Below are positions 6,154 through 14,505 of a stretch of DNA of 37,822 nt, piece by piece (positions within the stretch are counted from its first letter, which is position 1; each line of letters opens with the position of its first letter). A program made the translations under genes and the position numbers. Source of the stretch: a virus; the IMG/VR virus record IMGVR_UViG_3300031851_000065, positions 1 through 37,822 of that record. One strand, given 5' to 3'. Under the pieces are notes generated by a model, which had not been told where the DNA came from, made no database searches, and saw only the letters and a program-made list of their open reading frames with translations.

Positions 6154-6438
6154 ATGGTCAAAGAGATACGTGAATTTGTAACTCTGCTTGGTAAGCGTTT
6201 CAGAACTAGACCTGAGCTAAGAGACATCAGACTAAGGGTAATCATTATTGTGTTATGCAGTTATGATGAACCGTTGTCTCATGCTTGTATCACTGAACTG
6301 CTTTCAACAACAGACAAGACTTCAAGGAGGCTTCGTTCAATACTTGTGGATACAGGTTATGCAACCGAGTCATTTAATAACAGAGAGATAATGCTTTCGC
6401 CAACACAGAAAGCGAGGGACCTTGTCATCGAGAAATAA
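6154..6438 (+). CDS. Winged helix-turn-helix DNA-binding protein, candidate lysogeny regulator
   Basis: This is a basic 94-residue protein. Residues about 30-90 read as a winged helix: a helix (LRVIIIVLCSYDE), a turn into PLSHACITELL, a recognition helix around STTDKTSRRLRSILVDTGYA, and a wing ending in SPTQKARDLV. The plan matches MarR/ArsR-type folds. AGAGGGG at 6136-6142 precedes the ATG. The gene ends inside the region just upstream of the integrase start at 6500. A small DNA-binding protein beside int is the best available candidate for a repressor, excisionase-like factor or integration regulator. No CI-like repressor is visible elsewhere. The family assignment is by pattern only. Confidence 0.65.
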   Translation: MVKEIREFVTLLGKRFRTRPELRDIRLRVIIIVLCSYDEPLSHACITELLSTTDKTSRRLRSILVDTGYATESFNNREIMLSPTQKARDLVIEK

Positions 6439-6499
6439 ATCTTTCAAAAGACTCAGGACTCTGGTAGAATCTATCATCGTTAATGAATTGGAGGTAGAT

Positions 6500-7570
6500 A
6501 TGACTATCCGTGTGAGAGGTACATCGTTCCAAGTGGACTTTGTACATGGGGGAGTGCGCTATCGTCGCAACAAACCCACGATGCAGGAGGCTAAGGACTG
6601 TGAGATACAGGCCAAGGCCAACCTGTTGCAGGGACTTGATCCCTTCCCTGATGAGACTCCTAAGGAGGAGACAAAGCAGGGTAAATGTTTTGGTGAGGTA
6701 TCCCAACAAGTGTATGACCTAGTGTGGTCTAAGCAGAAGGATGCTCGCAACGCTAAGAACAGGATGATGCAAGTCAGGAATGACTTAGGTGATGAGACGT
6801 TGTTGTCGTCAATCACCACCGACATTCTTGATGAGTACACCATCCAGCTTGAACGCTCTGGTAATTCTCCGGGCACCATCAACAGGAAGCTATCCGTTGT
6901 TTCCAAGGTACTCAAGCATTCTTATCGTCGTGAGGATCTGGATCGTTTGCCATACATCCCTCGTCAGGGTGAGCCACCATCTAGGTTCAGGTGGTACACC
7001 GAAGAGGAACAGAGGTTGATCCTTGAGGCATGCAAGCTCAACAACAACCCCGAGTTCTTCAGGCTGATTGTCATCCTGTTTGATACCGGGATGCGTATCA
7101 GTGAGGCTCTTGGTCTTACTCGTGACAACATCTTGTTCGATGAGAAGTTGATTGTTCTTCATGAGGGTGAGACCAAGAACGATGGAGCTAGGTCAATACC
7201 CATGACCACCCGTGTCCACCGTCTACTCAGTCAGGTGGATACAAACAACTGGTTCTTCAGTATGAACTATGATGCAGCCTGTAAGGAATGGCATGGAGTT
7301 CGAGCAAGGATCGGTATGGGTAAGGGCGACATCCTCCATGCCATGAGGCATACCTTCTGCTCTCGTCTAAGTCAGAATGGTACTGACCTCAGGACAATAC
7401 AGGAGTTGGCAGGTCACAAAGACCTTTCAACTACACAGAGGTACACCCACCTCAATACTCGCAAGCTCAAGGTTGACATCGAGAAGCTGGAGGCTTGCAC
7501 TAACATTGAAGATTTGATACCGTGTGACACGGAGCGTGACACGAGGGCCAAAGGGACTGGCCTGAGTTGA
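6500..7570 (+). CDS. int: Tyrosine recombinase / phage integrase
   Basis: This 356-residue protein has an N-terminal arm-binding region, a SAM-like core-binding domain (about residues 60-150) and a C-terminal catalytic domain. The visible catalytic residues are Arg199 (TGMRISEALGL), Lys226 (ETKNDG), His280 and Arg283 (HAMRH), His306 (GHKD) and the nucleophile Tyr315 (TTQRYTHL), which is the complete set. GGAGG (6490-6494) lies five bases before ATG 6500; a longer frame from TTG 6422 lacks such a signal. The gene is followed at once by a tRNA-like sequence, the usual neighbour of an integrase attachment site. Marine T7-like phages such as cyanophage P-SSP7 have the same order of int, att and RNA polymerase. 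Confidence 0.93.
   Translation: MTIRVRGTSFQVDFVHGGVRYRRNKPTMQEAKDCEIQAKANLLQGLDPFPDETPKEETKQGKCFGEVSQQVYDLVWSKQKDARNAKNRMMQVRNDLGDETLLSSITTDILDEYTIQLERSGNSPGTINRKLSVVSKVLKHSYRREDLDRLPYIPRQGEPPSRFRWYTEEEQRLILEACKLNNNPEFFRLIVILFDTGMRISEALGLTRDNILFDEKLIVLHEGETKNDGARSIPMTTRVHRLLSQVDTNNWFFSMNYDAACKEWHGVRARIGMGKGDILHAMRHTFCSRLSQNGTDLRTIQELAGHKDLSTTQRYTHLNTRKLKVDIEKLEACTNIEDLIPCDTERDTRAKGTGLS
7523..7541. repeat. 19-base direct repeat flanking attP, left copy
   Basis: TGTGACACGGAGCGTGACA lies inside the 3' end of int and matches 7684-7702 at 18 of 19 positions. Each copy contains GTGACA twice, 12 bases apart. The pair brackets the tRNA-like core, as expected of integrase arm-type binding sites. Confidence 0.65.
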
Positions 7571-7591
7571 ACTGTATAACTTAATCTTTAT

Positions 7592-7650
7592 CTCCGGAGG
7601 GATGGCAGAGCGGTAATGCAGCGGATTGCTAATCCGTATATCCCCCGGAG
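7592..7650 (+). other. Putative attP core: 5' part of a tRNA-Ser(GCU)-like sequence
   Basis: From 7596 the sequence reads as a tRNA 5' half. GGAGGGA is the acceptor strand and TG follows. A D-arm comes next (stem GCA/TGC with loop GAGCGGTAA), and then an anticodon arm GCGGA-TTGCTAA-TCCGT whose anticodon is GCU (serine). The homology seems to stop in the variable arm; no T-arm or matching 3' acceptor of normal form follows. CTCCGGAGGGA (7592-7602) can also pair with TCCCCCGGAG (7641-7650), giving ten base pairs with one bulged A, so a compact T-arm-less RNA is an alternative. The position between int and the RNA polymerase gene, flanked by repeats, favours an attachment site. It is probably not a functional tRNA. 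Confidence 0.7.
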
Positions 7651-7683
7651 AAAACCTTAGATTAGCTATACAATTATGCGTCT

Positions 7684-7702
7684 TGTGACACGGATCGTGA
7701 CA
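7684..7702. repeat. 19-base direct repeat flanking attP, right copy
   Basis: TGTGACACGGATCGTGACA differs from the left copy only at base 7695 (T against G at 7534). It ends directly before GGAG, the ribosome-binding site of the RNA polymerase gene, so a protein bound here could also affect that gene's expression. Confidence 0.65.
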
Positions 7703-7712
7703 GGAGCAGCAG

Positions 7713-10097
7713 TTGAAGCAATCAGACTTAGAACAAGAAATGCTGGAACGTGGGCGAGAGAGATATCGCTCTAAGGTATCTCGTGCCACTGAGTTAGGTA
7801 TCGAGTCCACTCACCCAGCCGGACAACAACTATTACAACACAGCGTTGTTGTCCTGACTGAACACTTCGAGGATTGGATCCACCATGCTCGGACTTCATC
7901 AGGACGGCAGCACCGTGTCCTTCCTCTCATTGAACAGGTGTCTCCTAAGGTAGCGGCAGCACTGACTGCTCGTGCCACCCTTGACTGCATCTCGCAGGGC
8001 AGGAAGCTCAACACCACAGCAGCAACCATCGGTGGTCTCATTGAAGATGAGGCTAAGTATGTACTGCTTAAGGATCAGTACACTGAACTATGGGCACAGA
8101 TGAACCGTGTACTTGACCGATACAAGTCAGCAAAAAACAAGGCTAAGTTCATCAACAAGACACTCAAGTTCCACGACATCGTCATGCCCCGCTGGACAAC
8201 AGACGAGCGAATACGTGTCGGTGTTGTCTGTCTTGAGTTGATGCGGCAGTCAACAGGATTGATTGAGATTGTTGCTCGCAAAGATCAGCATGGTAAATCC
8301 CTTCAATGGGTGCAGCCCTCAGATGATCTACGTGAATGGTTCAAGGGTGCCCACGCTCACTTGGAGATGCTGAACCCAGTACAGCTTCCGATGTGTGAGA
8401 CCCCCATGCCTTGGACGAATGTGTTCATCGGTGGTTACCAATCTGATGTCATCAGGAGGCGACCCCTGCTCAAGACAACGGACAAGACTCACCTTGATAC
8501 AGCAGCAGTTGCTGACATGCCAAAGGTTTACCGGGCCATCAATGCACTGCAATCAACCCCATTCAAGATCAATGACTTTGTCATGAATACGATGGAACAT
8601 TGCTGGACCCGTGGACTTGAGGTTGATGGCCTTGTCACCTCTGATGATGAGCCGTTGCCCGCCAAGCCTCACGACATCAAGACCAACGCTGAGTCACGTA
8701 AAGCATGGAGACGCAGGGCTGCCCGTCAGCACTTCGAGAATGAGCGCAAGCAATCCAAGAGGCTTCATGCTCTACGAGTGTTGAGTCTGGGTAAGAAGTT
8801 CTCAGGACAGACAATCTTTCAGCCAATGAACTTAGACTTCAGAGGTCGTGGGTACTATCAGCCACACTTCCTCAACCCTCAAGGTCCGTCCTTCGTCAAG
8901 TCATGCTTCCTGTTCCACAACCCGCAACGAATGAATGACAGTGGCGTGAAGTGGCTGCACATCCACATTGCTAATTGCTTCGGCAATGACAAGCTGTCGT
9001 ATCAGGATAGGATCAAGTGGACTGAACAGAACAAGAAGATGATCCTGAGTGTTGGCAAGGATCCGATTGGCAACATGGAATGGACCAAGGCAGATGATCC
9101 TTGGTTGTTCTTGGCTGCGTGTAATGAGTTCTACAAGATGTCAACGACATCAAACTTCTACACTCACCTGCCTATTGGAATTGATGCCACCAACCAAGGC
9201 TTGCAGATATACGCCATTGTTCTGCGAGATATCGAGAGCGCATTGGCGACCAACTGCCTACCTTGCGAGCTTCCTAACGACATCTATCAGCAAGTATGTA
9301 ATCAGGTATACAAGCTGATAGAGAATGACAGCAGCGAATATGCAAGGGGGTGGCGTAAGTTTGGACTCACCCGGAAGACTACCAAGCGCAGCACCATGAC
9401 CCTTCCGTATGGCTCAACGTTCTTTGCATGTAAGCAGTACACTGCTGAGTGGTTCTATAGTGAGGTTGCTAAGGGTAGAGAGAACCCCTTCGGTGAAGAG
9501 ACCTATACTCCCTGCAACTGGTTGGCTGAAAGAATATGGGAAGCAATCAGCATGTCCGTCCGGGCAGCTCGACAGGGAATGGACTGGCTCCAGTCTGTTG
9601 CTGCGGTGTGCATCGACAACGGTGTTGTTCCTCAGTGGACCACACCTCTTGGTCTTCCTGTGAGAATGCACTACGAGAAGCAGGCACATCTTAACATCAA
9701 GACCAACGTGTTCGGTGTGATTAGGCAGACAAGAATTCGCAAGGATAGTGGTGACCCCTCCAAGAGAAAGTCAGTCAACTCAATGGCTCCCAACTGGGTA
9801 CATAGTCATGATGGTGTTGGTGGTCTACTTGGTGAGTCAGTGAACCTTGCACTTGATCACGGTGTTCATGACTTCATGGCTATACATGATGACTATGAAA
9901 CACATGCACCGCACGTTGCCACCATGTCAGCGGCAGCAAGACAAGCAACAGTCAACATATTTTCAGGAAATGCATTGGCAGATACTCACCGTGAGATATC
10001 TGTTTTGTTACCATCTGGGGTGGACCTACCAGAGCCACCACCTCAGGGCGATCTAGATGTATCGCAAGTTCTAAAGGCTCAGTATTACTTCTCATGA
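7713..10097 (+). CDS. T7-like single-subunit DNA-directed RNA polymerase
   Basis: The 794-residue enzyme would transcribe phage genes independently of host polymerase. The catalytic landmarks are visible: DFRGRG at 375-380, motif A with Asp491 (GIDATNQGLQIYAIVLRD), motif B with Lys558 and Tyr566 (TRKTTKRSTMTLPYG), and motif C with Asp726 (AIHDDYETHAP). It is shorter than T7 RNA polymerase (883 residues), the shortening being in the N-terminal promoter-binding part. The start is most likely TTG 7713, six bases after GGAG (7703-7706); ATG 7740 lacks a binding site. The gene begins ten bases after a putative integrase arm site and 62 bases after the tRNA-like attP core. Confidence 0.95.
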   Translation: MKQSDLEQEMLERGRERYRSKVSRATELGIESTHPAGQQLLQHSVVVLTEHFEDWIHHARTSSGRQHRVLPLIEQVSPKVAAALTARATLDCISQGRKLNTTAATIGGLIEDEAKYVLLKDQYTELWAQMNRVLDRYKSAKNKAKFINKTLKFHDIVMPRWTTDERIRVGVVCLELMRQSTGLIEIVARKDQHGKSLQWVQPSDDLREWFKGAHAHLEMLNPVQLPMCETPMPWTNVFIGGYQSDVIRRRPLLKTTDKTHLDTAAVADMPKVYRAINALQSTPFKINDFVMNTMEHCWTRGLEVDGLVTSDDEPLPAKPHDIKTNAESRKAWRRRAARQHFENERKQSKRLHALRVLSLGKKFSGQTIFQPMNLDFRGRGYYQPHFLNPQGPSFVKSCFLFHNPQRMNDSGVKWLHIHIANCFGNDKLSYQDRIKWTEQNKKMILSVGKDPIGNMEWTKADDPWLFLAACNEFYKMSTTSNFYTHLPIGIDATNQGLQIYAIVLRDIESALATNCLPCELPNDIYQQVCNQVYKLIENDSSEYARGWRKFGLTRKTTKRSTMTLPYGSTFFACKQYTAEWFYSEVAKGRENPFGEETYTPCNWLAERIWEAISMSVRAARQGMDWLQSVAAVCIDNGVVPQWTTPLGLPVRMHYEKQAHLNIKTNVFGVIRQTRIRKDSGDPSKRKSVNSMAPNWVHSHDGVGGLLGESVNLALDHGVHDFMAIHDDYETHAPHVATMSAAARQATVNIFSGNALADTHREISVLLPSGVDLPEPPPQGDLDVSQVLKAQYYFS

Positions 10098-10110
10098 AAG
10101 GGCTATAACA

Positions 10111-10725
10111 ATGGCACAGAAAAACTACACAACTCCACAGGGCACAGCAGTGTGGCCCAAGATCTCCAAGCCAGAGACTAAGTTTGACGCTGAAGGTGTC
10201 TACGAAACTCAGCTTCAACTTGGTGCTGAAGAGGGTGCGATCTTCCTGTCGAAGGTGGAAAAGCATCTCGAAGAATGGCATGACTCTGAACAGAAGAGAC
10301 TCGGCAAGAACATTCAGAAGTATGCACTTCCTCACAAGAAGGACATGACCCAAGATGGTGAAGAGACTGGTAATCATCTCTTCAAGTTCAAGCTCAAGGC
10401 CATGGCTGGTAAGCCCGGTAACAAGTGGGAACAGAAGCCGAAGATCTTTGACAGCACCGGCAACCCCATCAAGCCTGAGGATATTTCAATCGGCAGTGGA
10501 AGCAAGATCCGCATCGGGTTCAGCATCCACAACTGGTATAGCCCCTCACTGGGATGTGGATTGTCACTTCAGTTGAAGAGCGTTGTCGTTGATGACCTCG
10601 TTGAGTTTGGTGGAGACTCCTTCGACAGCTTTGGCTTCGACAAGAGTGAGGGTGGATTTGTCCACAACACAGGTGATGAAAGTCCAGTAGGTGAAACGTT
10701 TGACCAAGGTAAGAGCGACTTTTAA
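10111..10725 (+). CDS. Single-stranded DNA-binding protein (T7 gp2.5 position)
   Basis: This 204-residue protein lies directly behind the RNA polymerase gene, as gp2.5 does in the T7 plan. It has a mixed beta-rich body and ends in an acidic tail with an aromatic last residue (GETFDQGKSDF), the hallmark of phage ssDNA-binding proteins that contact polymerase and helicase. GAAAGGG precedes ATG 10111. It would coat single-stranded DNA at the replication fork. The family assignment rests on context, length and tail, more than on a clear motif. Confidence 0.8.
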   Translation: MAQKNYTTPQGTAVWPKISKPETKFDAEGVYETQLQLGAEEGAIFLSKVEKHLEEWHDSEQKRLGKNIQKYALPHKKDMTQDGEETGNHLFKFKLKAMAGKPGNKWEQKPKIFDSTGNPIKPEDISIGSGSKIRIGFSIHNWYSPSLGCGLSLQLKSVVVDDLVEFGGDSFDSFGFDKSEGGFVHNTGDESPVGETFDQGKSDF

Positions 10726-11089
10726 GTACACTCTCCCGGTAGTGCCTGTCCCTGCCTCACGACCTAGAGTAACGAGGCGGGGACATGTTTACTACGGTAA
10801 GAACTACAGCAAGTTCCGCGCTGAGGCGGCAGCAATACTAGGCCAATGGGACGCGCCCTGTATGCTGCCCCTCACCGGGACGCTGCACCTTGATGTGACT
10901 TTTTACTGTCCTCGACCCAAGACAACCAAGAGGCTGTCACCACGAGGGGACATTGATAATTTCCAGAAGACACTTGATGTCTTCAACGAGATCTTGTGGA
11001 GAGATGATGACCAAATAGTTTCTGTACTCGCCAAGAAGGAGTACAGCGATCAACCAAGAATTGAACTGGAGGTAACTGAATATGGCTGA
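10691..11089 (+). CDS. RusA-family Holliday junction resolvase
   Basis: This 132-residue protein has PVPASRPRVTRRG near residues 18-30 and the RusA signature GDIDNFQKTLDVFNEILWRDDDQIV near 80-105, with the aspartates expected to bind metal, followed by a Lys-containing strand. RusA enzymes cut four-way DNA junctions. The gene occupies the slot of T7 endonuclease I (gp3), so one resolvase type seems to have been replaced by another. The reading frame opens at GTG 10691, overlapping the ssDNA-binding protein gene by 35 bases with no clear binding site; a start slightly downstream is possible. Confidence 0.8.
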   Translation: MKRLTKVRATFKYTLPVVPVPASRPRVTRRGHVYYGKNYSKFRAEAAAILGQWDAPCMLPLTGTLHLDVTFYCPRPKTTKRLSPRGDIDNFQKTLDVFNEILWRDDDQIVSVLAKKEYSDQPRIELEVTEYG

Positions 11090-12662
11090 GTTCGTTAGAC
11101 ACGAGCCATGTGAGAGATGTGGAAGCAGCGACAACCTAGCTGTGTATGCAGATGATTCAACTTATTGTTTTACTCCGGGCTGCACAAACCGGAGTAAAGG
11201 AGATGGTTCCTATGTGCAAAAGGAGACAACTAAAATGGATATGATTGATGTTGATTACATCCCGTTGACTAAGCGGGGCATCAAGATTGAGACCTGTAAG
11301 AAGTGGGGATATGGTTCTTCCACTCACAACAACCAGCCTGTACAGGTGGCGAACTACCGTGACAACAAGGGCATCCTCAAAGCCCAGAAGATCCGCACTG
11401 CCAACAAGTCTTTCCGCTGGCTCGGTGACTCAAAGGCAGTGAACCTGTTTGGTGAACACCTCTGGGAAACCAATGGTAAACGAGTGATTATATGTGAGGG
11501 TGAGATCGACGCACTTAGCGTCAGTCAGATCCTCGACAACAAGTGGCCTGTCGTGTCCATCCCCAACGGTGCATCCTCTGCACCTAAGGCAATCACCAAG
11601 AGCCTTGAGTGGCTTGAGACATTTGAAGAGGTTGTTCTCTGCTTCGACCAAGACGATGCGGGGCGTGCAGCAGCCAATGCCTGTGCCCCCTTGATCACTC
11701 CCGGTAAGTGCAAGATTGTGCATGGCCTGCCTGAGAAGGATCCGAATGACTGCATCATCAAGGGCAAGCACAAGGAACTGAACCAAGCTCTCTGGGAAGC
11801 TAAGACCTTCCGACCTGATGGTGTTGTTGCAGGCAATGAACTGTGGGACCACATCAACAAGCAGGATACTGGCTGGTGTGTTGAGTATCCTTGGCAGGGC
11901 TTCAACGACAACCTCCTCGGTATGCGTGGCGGTGAACTTGTGACCCTTACCGCAGGTACAGGTATCGGTAAGTCATCGGTCTGCCGTGAGCTTGCCTACC
12001 AGCTTGTCCTTGATGGTCACAAGGTTGGCTACATTGCGCTTGAGGAGTCAGTCAAGAAGACTGCTGAATGCTTGATGGCTCTGCACCTAAACATCCCTTA
12101 CACCAAGCTAGACGAGGTTCCTGATGAGAAACGCAAGGAAGCATTCGACGAAGTATTGGGTGAGGGTAACCTCGTCCTCTATGACCACTGGGGTAGTCAA
12201 GATCCTGCCCGTCTCCTTGGTCAGGTCAGATACATGTGCAAGGCATTGGGTTGTAAGTTCATCTTCCTTGATCACCTGAGTATTCTGGTCAGTGCCCTTG
12301 AAGAGGGTGATGAGCGGCGGATGATTGACAACACAATGACGAAGCTCCGCGCATTGGTGGAGGAGACCGATGCTCACTGTGTACTTGTTTCGCACCTCAA
12401 GCGTCCTGATGGACGTGGTCATGAGGAAGGTGCAGCCACCTCACTCAGTCAGTTGCGAGGCTCACATGCAATCGCTCAACTGTCCGATGCTGTGATCGGA
12501 TGTGAAAGAAATCAGCAAGATAATCTGGAGGCTCGGAACACAACTATCCGAGTATTGAAGAACAGGTTCGCAGGAACCACGGGGATCTGCTCCACTCTGG
12601 AGTTCAACCCCACAACTGGAAGACTTAACGAATACACCAGCCCCTTTGAACCGGGCAACTGA
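11082..12662 (+). CDS. Bifunctional primase-helicase (T7 gp4-like)
   Basis: The 526-residue protein begins with a zinc-binding domain (Cys10, Cys13, Cys29, Cys34). It continues with a TOPRIM primase domain (EGEIDAL at 139-145, FDQDDAGR at 188-195) and ends with a RecA-like helicase domain: Walker A AGTGIGKSS around Lys297, Walker B FLDHLS around Asp397, and a later SQLRGSHAIAQLSD motif. It would unwind the fork and make primers. Its start overlaps the resolvase gene by eight bases, and GGAGG lies 11069-11073. Confidence 0.93.
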   Translation: MAEFVRHEPCERCGSSDNLAVYADDSTYCFTPGCTNRSKGDGSYVQKETTKMDMIDVDYIPLTKRGIKIETCKKWGYGSSTHNNQPVQVANYRDNKGILKAQKIRTANKSFRWLGDSKAVNLFGEHLWETNGKRVIICEGEIDALSVSQILDNKWPVVSIPNGASSAPKAITKSLEWLETFEEVVLCFDQDDAGRAAANACAPLITPGKCKIVHGLPEKDPNDCIIKGKHKELNQALWEAKTFRPDGVVAGNELWDHINKQDTGWCVEYPWQGFNDNLLGMRGGELVTLTAGTGIGKSSVCRELAYQLVLDGHKVGYIALEESVKKTAECLMALHLNIPYTKLDEVPDEKRKEAFDEVLGEGNLVLYDHWGSQDPARLLGQVRYMCKALGCKFIFLDHLSILVSALEEGDERRMIDNTMTKLRALVEETDAHCVLVSHLKRPDGRGHEEGAATSLSQLRGSHAIAQLSDAVIGCERNQQDNLEARNTTIRVLKNRFAGTTGICSTLEFNPTTGRLNEYTSPFEPGN

Positions 12663-12675
12663 GAGGAGAATTAAA

Positions 12676-14505
12676 TTGTACCAGCTAGTATTTGATATTG
12701 AGACCAACGCCATCATGGATTGGTCAGAGCTTAGTGACCTAGAAGTCATTCATTGCATCGCCATCTGTGATGTATCCAAACCCGATGTTGTTGATGTCTA
12801 CTCAGACAGCTATGGCAGTGGGTGGCAGATCTCGGATGCCATGCACCGACTCAGTCTGGCGGACAGATTGATCGGCCACAACATCGACAAGTTTGATATC
12901 CCTGCGTTGAAGAAGATGTATCCAGACATCTCTCTGAGTAACTGTGCCTCCGTTGACACCACCCTTGCTGGAAAGATTATGCAGCCCGATGCTCTACGCA
13001 TTGACTTCCAGAATGGTGACATGCCTAAGAAGCTGCGTGGTCGTTACTCCCTTGAGGCATGGGGTCACAGGCTCGGACTCATGAAGGGTGACTTCGGTAA
13101 GCAGACTGATTGGTCTGAGTTCACTGATGAGATGGCTGAGTATTGCCGTCAGGATGTGAAGGTCAACCTCGCCCTGTGGAATAAGATCTCCATTGACTTC
13201 AAGCCTGATGTCTATGCAGTTGAACGTGACTTCAGGGACATCCTGATTGAGCAAGAAGCCAACGGTGTCGTGTTTGATGAAGATGCTGCATACAAGCTGC
13301 ACTCAGAATTGATTGGTGAGAAGGTTACTCTTGAGTCTAAACTTCAGGAGATCTTCCCCCCTCAAGACGAGCCAATGAAGACCCCACAGTATTACATTGA
13401 TCCTGTCACAGAAGATAAGTACCCCCGCAAGAAGGATGCTCCTCACCTTGTACAGAAGCGTCTCAAGGCTGGACCCCTGCGCCGTAGAGTGGTGCCCTTC
13501 AACCCCGGCAGCAGGCTCCAGATCGCCAACGCTCTCATCAAGATGTATGGGTGGAAACCTACCGAGCTGACGGGTGATGGCAGACCCAAGGTAGATGAGT
13601 CAGTATTGTCCTCTCTGCCCTACCCAGAAGCCAAGGTATTGTCTAGGTATCTCACCATTGGTAAGCGCATTGGACAGCTCAGTGAGGGCCGTGAGTCGTG
13701 GCTCAGAGCTTCTAGGGGTGGACGTATTCATGGCTATGTGAACACCCTTGGAACGGTGTCATCGCGCTGCGCTCACTCCAGACCAAACCTTGCTCAGGTT
13801 CCTGCTATCGGATCACTCTGGGGTAAGGAATGTCGTGAACTGTTCAAGCCCTCTCCCGGCATGGTGATGGTTGGTTGTGACATGTCTGGACTTGAGTTGA
13901 GATGTCTTGCTCATTACTTGGCTCGATGGGATGGTGGCGAGTACATCAAGATCCTGTTGGAAGGTGACATCCATCAATTCAATGCAGACAAGATGGGCAT
14001 TGAACGTGGACCCGGAAAGGGTGTGATGTATGCAACCCTCTATGGGGCTGGTGATGTGCTGGTTGGTAAGCTCGTTGGTGGTGGCCGCCGTGAAGGGCGA
14101 ACTATGAGGACCATGCTTGAGGATGGTATTCCTGCACTCAAGAAGCTGAAGCAAGCAATCGCCAACAGACTCAAGACTCAAGATTGGCTGCCTGCTATTG
14201 ATGGTAGGAAGTTACCAATTAGGTCCGAGCATTCTGCACTCAACCTACTTCTCCAGTCAGCAGGCAGTATACTGATGAAGAGATCTACCATTATCATGGA
14301 TGGTTACATCAAACAAAACGGACTATCAGCTAACCAGATCATGCACGTTCATGACGAGGTACAGTTTGAAGCATTAGAAAGTGAGGCCGAACATGTCGGA
14401 AGGATTGCGGTACAGGCAATGCAAGAGGCTGGCAAGCCTTACGAGTTCAGATGCCCCCTCGATGGAGAGTACAAGATTGGAGCCAACTGGGCCGAAACCC
14501 ACTGA
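12676..14505 (+). CDS. DNA polymerase I-type replicative polymerase with 3'-5' exonuclease
   Basis: The 609-residue polymerase has an N-terminal proofreading domain (DIETNA with Asp7 and Glu9, GHNIDKFD, YCRQDVKVN). Its polymerase domain contains motif A with Asp402 (GCDMSGLELR), an O-helix-like GKGVMYATLYGAGD, and motif C with Asp560 (HVHDEVQFEA). The best start is TTG 12676 seven bases after AGGAG (12664-12668); the open frame reaches back to 12646 without such a signal. It is shorter than T7 gp5 (704 residues). Whether it uses host thioredoxin cannot be told from the sequence. Its last 44 bases overlap the LAGLIDADG gene. Confidence 0.94.
   Translation: MYQLVFDIETNAIMDWSELSDLEVIHCIAICDVSKPDVVDVYSDSYGSGWQISDAMHRLSLADRLIGHNIDKFDIPALKKMYPDISLSNCASVDTTLAGKIMQPDALRIDFQNGDMPKKLRGRYSLEAWGHRLGLMKGDFGKQTDWSEFTDEMAEYCRQDVKVNLALWNKISIDFKPDVYAVERDFRDILIEQEANGVVFDEDAAYKLHSELIGEKVTLESKLQEIFPPQDEPMKTPQYYIDPVTEDKYPRKKDAPHLVQKRLKAGPLRRRVVPFNPGSRLQIANALIKMYGWKPTELTGDGRPKVDESVLSSLPYPEAKVLSRYLTIGKRIGQLSEGRESWLRASRGGRIHGYVNTLGTVSSRCAHSRPNLAQVPAIGSLWGKECRELFKPSPGMVMVGCDMSGLELRCLAHYLARWDGGEYIKILLEGDIHQFNADKMGIERGPGKGVMYATLYGAGDVLVGKLVGGGRREGRTMRTMLEDGIPALKKLKQAIANRLKTQDWLPAIDGRKLPIRSEHSALNLLLQSAGSILMKRSTIIMDGYIKQNGLSANQIMHVHDEVQFEALESEAEHVGRIAVQAMQEAGKPYEFRCPLDGEYKIGANWAETH

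Noticed and set aside
6422-6499. Extension of integrase to TTG 6422
   Set aside because: It overlaps the winged-helix gene and lacks a ribosome-binding site, while GGAGG stands correctly before ATG 6500.
7592-7650. Functional full-length tRNA-Ser gene
   Set aside because: No T-arm sequence and no normal variable arm follow the anticodon arm, so it is treated as a partial tRNA or attachment site.
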